Part shown: one piece after another, positions 61,278 through 64,000 of the stretch
Layout: each line of letters begins with the position of its first letter
Position numbering within the stretch: the stretch's first letter is position 1
Source: Cellulomonas xylanilytica
GTDB lineage: Bacteria; Actinomycetota; Actinomycetes; Actinomycetales; Cellulomonadaceae
Length of the DNA: 64,000 bases
Assembly: GCF_007989805.1 (NCBI RefSeq)
Contig: NZ_BJUB01000004.1
Coordinates: 1 to 64,000, forward strand
Direction of reading: 5' to 3'
Made by a program: the position numbers and the translations under genes
Notes under the pieces: generated by a model
Seen by the model: only the letters and a program-made list of their open reading frames with translations
Told to the model about the DNA's origin: nothing
Database searches by the model: none

Positions 61278-61307
61278 CGGACAGCGCCCACCGGGCGGAC
61301 AGGTGAC

Positions 61308-62288
61308 TCAGAGATCGAGCAGGTCAGGGCTCAGGCCGGCCTCGGTGTCCGGGATCCCGAGCTCCACCGCACGCTTGTCCGCGGTGGCCAGCAGGCGCCG
61401 GATCCGGCCGGCGACCGCGTCCTTGGTCAGCGTGGGGACCGCGAGCTTGCCCAGCTCCTCCAGCGACGCCTCCTTGTGCGCGAGGCGCAGCTCGCCCGCC
61501 TCGCGCAGGTGCTCGGGCAGCTCGTCGCCCAGGATCTCGAACGCCCGCTCGACGCGGGCTCCCGCGGCGACCGCCGCCCGCGCGGACCGGCGCAGGTTGG
61601 CGTCGTCGAAGTTGGCCAGCCGGTTCGCCGTGCCGCGCACCTCGCGCCGCACGCGGCGCTCCTCCCAGACGAGCATCGTCTCGTGGGCACCCAGCCGGGC
61701 GAGCATGGCGCTGATCGCGTCACCGTCGCGGATGACCACGCGGTCGATGCCGCGTACCTCGCGCGCCTTCGCGGCGATCCCGAGCCGTCGTGCGGCCCCG
61801 ACCAGCGCGAGCGCCGCCTCGGGACCGGGGCAGGTGACCTCGAGGGCCGACGACCGTCCGGGCTCCGTGAGCGAGCCGTGCGCGAGGAAGGCCCCCCGCC
61901 AGGCGGACTCCGCCTCCGCGACGCCGGCGGACACCACCTGCGGCGGCAGGCCGCGCACGGGACGCCCGCGGTTGTCCAGCAGACCCGTCTGGCGCGCGAG
62001 CGACTCGCCGTCCTTGACCACCCGGACCACGTACCGGCTGCCCCGGCGCAGGCCTCCCCCGGACACGACGATGATCTCGCTCTCGTGCCCGTAGACCTCC
62101 GCGATCGCCTGCCGGAGCCTGCGGGCAGCGATGCCCGTGTCCAGCTCCGCCTCGATGACGATCCGACCCGAGATGATGTGCAGCCCCCCGGCGAACCTCA
62201 GGGTGGCCGAGACCTCGGCCTTCCGTGAGGACGTCTTGTCCACCTTCAGACGGGCGAGCTCGTCCTTCACCTGTGCCGTCAACGCCAT
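61308..62288 (-). CDS. whiA: Sporulation/division regulator WhiA
   Basis: 326 aa, ATG at 62288. LAGLIDADG-like N-terminal domain ([38 protein letters not shown], then [20 protein letters not shown]) and a C-terminal HTH ([20 protein letters not shown] with [20 protein letters not shown]). Found in most Gram-positives; controls cell division or sporulation genes with WhiB in actinobacteria. Gap of 50 bp to the yvcK stop. Confidence 0.95.
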   Translation of the reverse strand: MALTAQVKDELARLKVDKTSSRKAEVSATLRFAGGLHIISGRIVIEAELDTGIAARRLRQAIAEVYGHESEIIVVSGGGLRRGSRYVVRVVKDGESLARQTGLLDNRGRPVRGLPPQVVSAGVAEAESAWRGAFLAHGSLTEPGRSSALEVTCPGPEAALALVGAARRLGIAAKAREVRGIDRVVIRDGDAISAMLARLGAHETMLVWEERRVRREVRGTANRLANFDDANLRRSARAAVAAGARVERAFEILGDELPEHLREAGELRLAHKEASLEELGKLAVPTLTKDAVAGRIRRLLATADKRAVELGIPDTEAGLSPDLLDL

Positions 62289-62338
62289 GGGGTGCATCCT
62301 GCCATTGCGGGACACGTGTCCGGGACCGGTCCGGTCAC

Positions 62339-63316
62339 CTACTCGGGTGGCTTCGCACGCGTGCCCACGTCCCCGAGGAACCCGTCGAGCACGTCCGAAT
62401 AGGCGCCGGCGAGCCGCAGAGGGTCGTGCCGCGGGGTGCCGTCCCCACGGCTGACCTGGCGCAGCAGGAGACGGGCCCCCAGGTCCGCGCTCCGCTCGGC
62501 GAGCGCCTCGACGTCCTCGACGGCCGACGGGTCCGCGACGACGGCGTCGACCCGCAGCTCCGGTGCGTGCGAGTGCAGGACGTCGAGGTACTGGTCCGCA
62601 CGCATGCCCGCCGTCTCCCCCGATTCACCCGAGGCGAGGTTGAGCGTCACGATCGTCCGCGCGCTCGTCCGGTGCAGGGCGTCGCGCAGGCCCGGGACGA
62701 GCAGGTGCGGGAGCACCGACGTGTACCAGGACCCCGGACCGAGCACGATCCAGTCGGCGGCCTCGATGGCGTCCACCGCCTCCGGGCACGCCGGCGGGTC
62801 GGGCGGCTCCAGTCGGACCTGGGAGATGGTCCCGGTGGTCACGGCGACGGCGCTCTGCCCGACGACCCGGGTGGTCGCCCCCGACCGGTCGACGACGTCC
62901 GCCTCGATGAGCAGCGGGACGGCGGCCATCGGCAGCACCCGGCCGCGCGCGCCCAGCAGCTTGCCCACCCAGTCGAGACCCTCGACCGTGTCGCCCAGCA
63001 GCTCCCAGAGCGCCACGATCAGCAAGTTGCCCACGGCGTGCTGGTCCAGGTCCCCGGAGGAGCTGAACCGGTGCTGCAGCAGGTCGCGCCACGTCCGGCC
63101 CCAGTCCGAGTCGTCGCACAGCGCCGACAGAGCCATCCGCAGGTCCCCCGGCGGCAGCACACCGAGCTCGTCGCGCAGCCGGCCGGACGACCCCCCGTCG
63201 TCGGCGACGGTGACGACCGCGGTGATCCGGTCCGTCATGAGGCGCAGCGCCGACAGGGACGCCGACAGCCCGTGCCCTCCCCCGAGGGCGACGACCGCCG
63301 GCGAGGAGGCCCTCAT
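62339..63316 (-). CDS. yvcK: YvcK/CofD-family protein (gluconeogenesis factor)
   Basis: 325 aa, ATG at 63316 overlapping rapZ's stop as [79 protein letters not shown] are the YvcK blocks. UDP-sugar binding protein needed for growth on gluconeogenic carbon and for peptidoglycan control (family knowledge). Part of the whiA-yvcK-rapZ cluster. Confidence 0.94.
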   Translation of the reverse strand: MRASSPAVVALGGGHGLSASLSALRLMTDRITAVVTVADDGGSSGRLRDELGVLPPGDLRMALSALCDDSDWGRTWRDLLQHRFSSSGDLDQHAVGNLLIVALWELLGDTVEGLDWVGKLLGARGRVLPMAAVPLLIEADVVDRSGATTRVVGQSAVAVTTGTISQVRLEPPDPPACPEAVDAIEAADWIVLGPGSWYTSVLPHLLVPGLRDALHRTSARTIVTLNLASGESGETAGMRADQYLDVLHSHAPELRVDAVVADPSAVEDVEALAERSADLGARLLLRQVSRGDGTPRHDPLRLAGAYSDVLDGFLGDVGTRAKPPE

Positions 63317-64000
63317 TCCTTGCCGAGGTCGCGGGCCGAGACGGCGACGAGGTGCCCCCGCTCCCGCAGCCTCGTGGCGATCGCCTCGCTCACCGCGACC
63401 GAGCGGTGCTTGCCGCCGGTGCACCCGACCGCGATGGTCACGTACCGCTTCTCCTCGTTGAGGTACCCGGCCAGCACGGGCTCGAGGGTGTCGACGTACC
63501 GGTCGATGAAGGTGACGGCGCCGGGCAGGCTGAGCACGTAGTCGCGCACCGGCGCGTCCCGGCCGGTCAGGTGCCGCAGCTCGGTGATCCAGTACGGGTT
63601 GGACAGGAACCGCATGTCCACCACATGGTCGGCGTCGAGCGGGATCCCGTACTTGAACCCGAACGAGACGACGGAGATCCGCAGGGCGTCCTGCTCGCCG
63701 CTGGCGACCACCGCCCGCACCTCGCGCGCCAGGTCGTGCACGTTGAGCTCGGAGGTGTCGATGAGCGTGTCCGCGCGCTCCCGCAGGTCGGACAGGATCG
63801 CGCGCTCCTCGGCGATGCCGTCGAGGATGCGTCCCTGACCCTGCAGCGGGTGCGGCCGGCGCACCTGCTCGAACCGGCGGACCAGCACCTCGTCGGACGC
63901 GTCAAGGAAGAGGATGCGGTACTCCACCCCGGACTCCCGGAGCCCCGCCAGCACGGGCGCGAGGTCGCGGAAGAACTCCCGCCCGCGCACGTCGATGACG
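63313..64000 (-). CDS. rapZ: RNase adapter protein RapZ (YvcJ), 5' end outside the window
   Basis: Only the last 228 codons are present; reading is open to base 64000, so the P-loop N-terminus is beyond the window. Visible: RILFLDASDEVLVRRFEQVR with RRPHPLQ, ISVVSFGFKYGIPLDADHVV, DMRFLSNPYWITELRHLTG, TIAVGCTGGKHRSVAVSEAI, all RapZ hallmarks. Nucleotide- and (in E. coli) sRNA-binding. Overlaps yvcK (ATGA). Confidence 0.95.
   Translation of the reverse strand, partial: VIDVRGREFFRDLAPVLAGLRESGVEYRILFLDASDEVLVRRFEQVRRPHPLQGQGRILDGIAEERAILSDLRERADTLIDTSELNVHDLAREVRAVVASGEQDALRISVVSFGFKYGIPLDADHVVDMRFLSNPYWITELRHLTGRDAPVRDYVLSLPGAVTFIDRYVDTLEPVLAGYLNEEKRYVTIAVGCTGGKHRSVAVSEAIATRLRERGHLVAVSARDLGKE

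Overview
This 64 kb window is chromosomal DNA of a very high-GC Gram-positive actinobacterium. The markers are RbpA, WhiA, OpcA, the whiA-yvcK-rapZ block, the xerD-parA-scpA-scpB-rluB-tyrA-cmk-der block, many GTG starts and ATGA/GTGA stop-start overlaps. Gene content and base composition are most reminiscent of Cellulomonadaceae (inference; no search was run). No IS element, prophage, integron or CRISPR array is visible.

Layout. 1-6.0 kb is a tightly overlapping glycan-precursor operon: a truncated glycosyltransferase, a GT4 glycosyltransferase, a three-domain phosphoheptose isomerase / heptose kinase / heptose-1-P nucleotidyltransferase fusion, an SDR and a GT9 heptosyltransferase-type enzyme. 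These converge on a UDP-glucuronate decarboxylase-like gene. 6.2-15.9 kb is accessory and stress-type: a ferritin-like small protein, a STAS-like protein, three SDRs, a RecQ helicase, DUF2188, tiny acidic proteins, three consecutive GAF-ANTAR regulators, a SRPBCC protein, and a coupled lipoprotein / 27-aa membrane peptide / DUF6766 operon. 16.0-19.4 kb is a sugar ABC importer without its own ATPase. 19.7-24.5 kb holds an envelope-stress trio (low-complexity helical protein, Act-holin-type protein, DUF3618), manganese catalase, an EEP-family hydrolase, a repeat-containing acidic mini-protein and a ZIP-like transporter. 24.7-29.5 kb holds a catalytically degenerate SDR and an ABC-2 exporter with its two-component system. 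29.6-37.6 kb contains orphan proteins, two tandem-domain universal stress proteins, an aldo/keto reductase, a LuxR regulator and a secreted vanadium-haloperoxidase-type enzyme.

From 37.8 kb on the content is conserved core: tRNA-Pro(GGG); then, on the minus strand, a membrane protein, der, a methyltransferase, plsC-like, cmk, tyrA, rluB (with a giant Gly/Ser/Arg/Tyr-rich N-terminus), scpB, scpA, parA, xerD and ctaB. On the plus strand follows the pentose-phosphate operon tkt-tal-zwf-opcA-pgl, whose last gene is fused to an O-methyltransferase. A convergent rbpA follows a strong bidirectional terminator. The window ends with the minus-strand secG, tpiA-pgk, gapA and whiA-yvcK-rapZ(partial).

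How the genes work together: tkt to pgl supply NADPH and pentoses (and sedoheptulose-7-phosphate, the entry point of the heptose route at the left end), and gapA-pgk-tpiA run lower glycolysis. tkt and gapA share a TATAGGGTCG promoter-like element followed by leaders of roughly 130 nt. The most unusual items are the trifunctional heptose enzyme, the Pgl-O-methyltransferase fusion, the GAF-ANTAR triplet, the coupled lipoprotein/27-aa/DUF6766 operon and several orphan proteins. All starts were chosen by eye from Shine-Dalgarno sequences, overlaps and family lengths.
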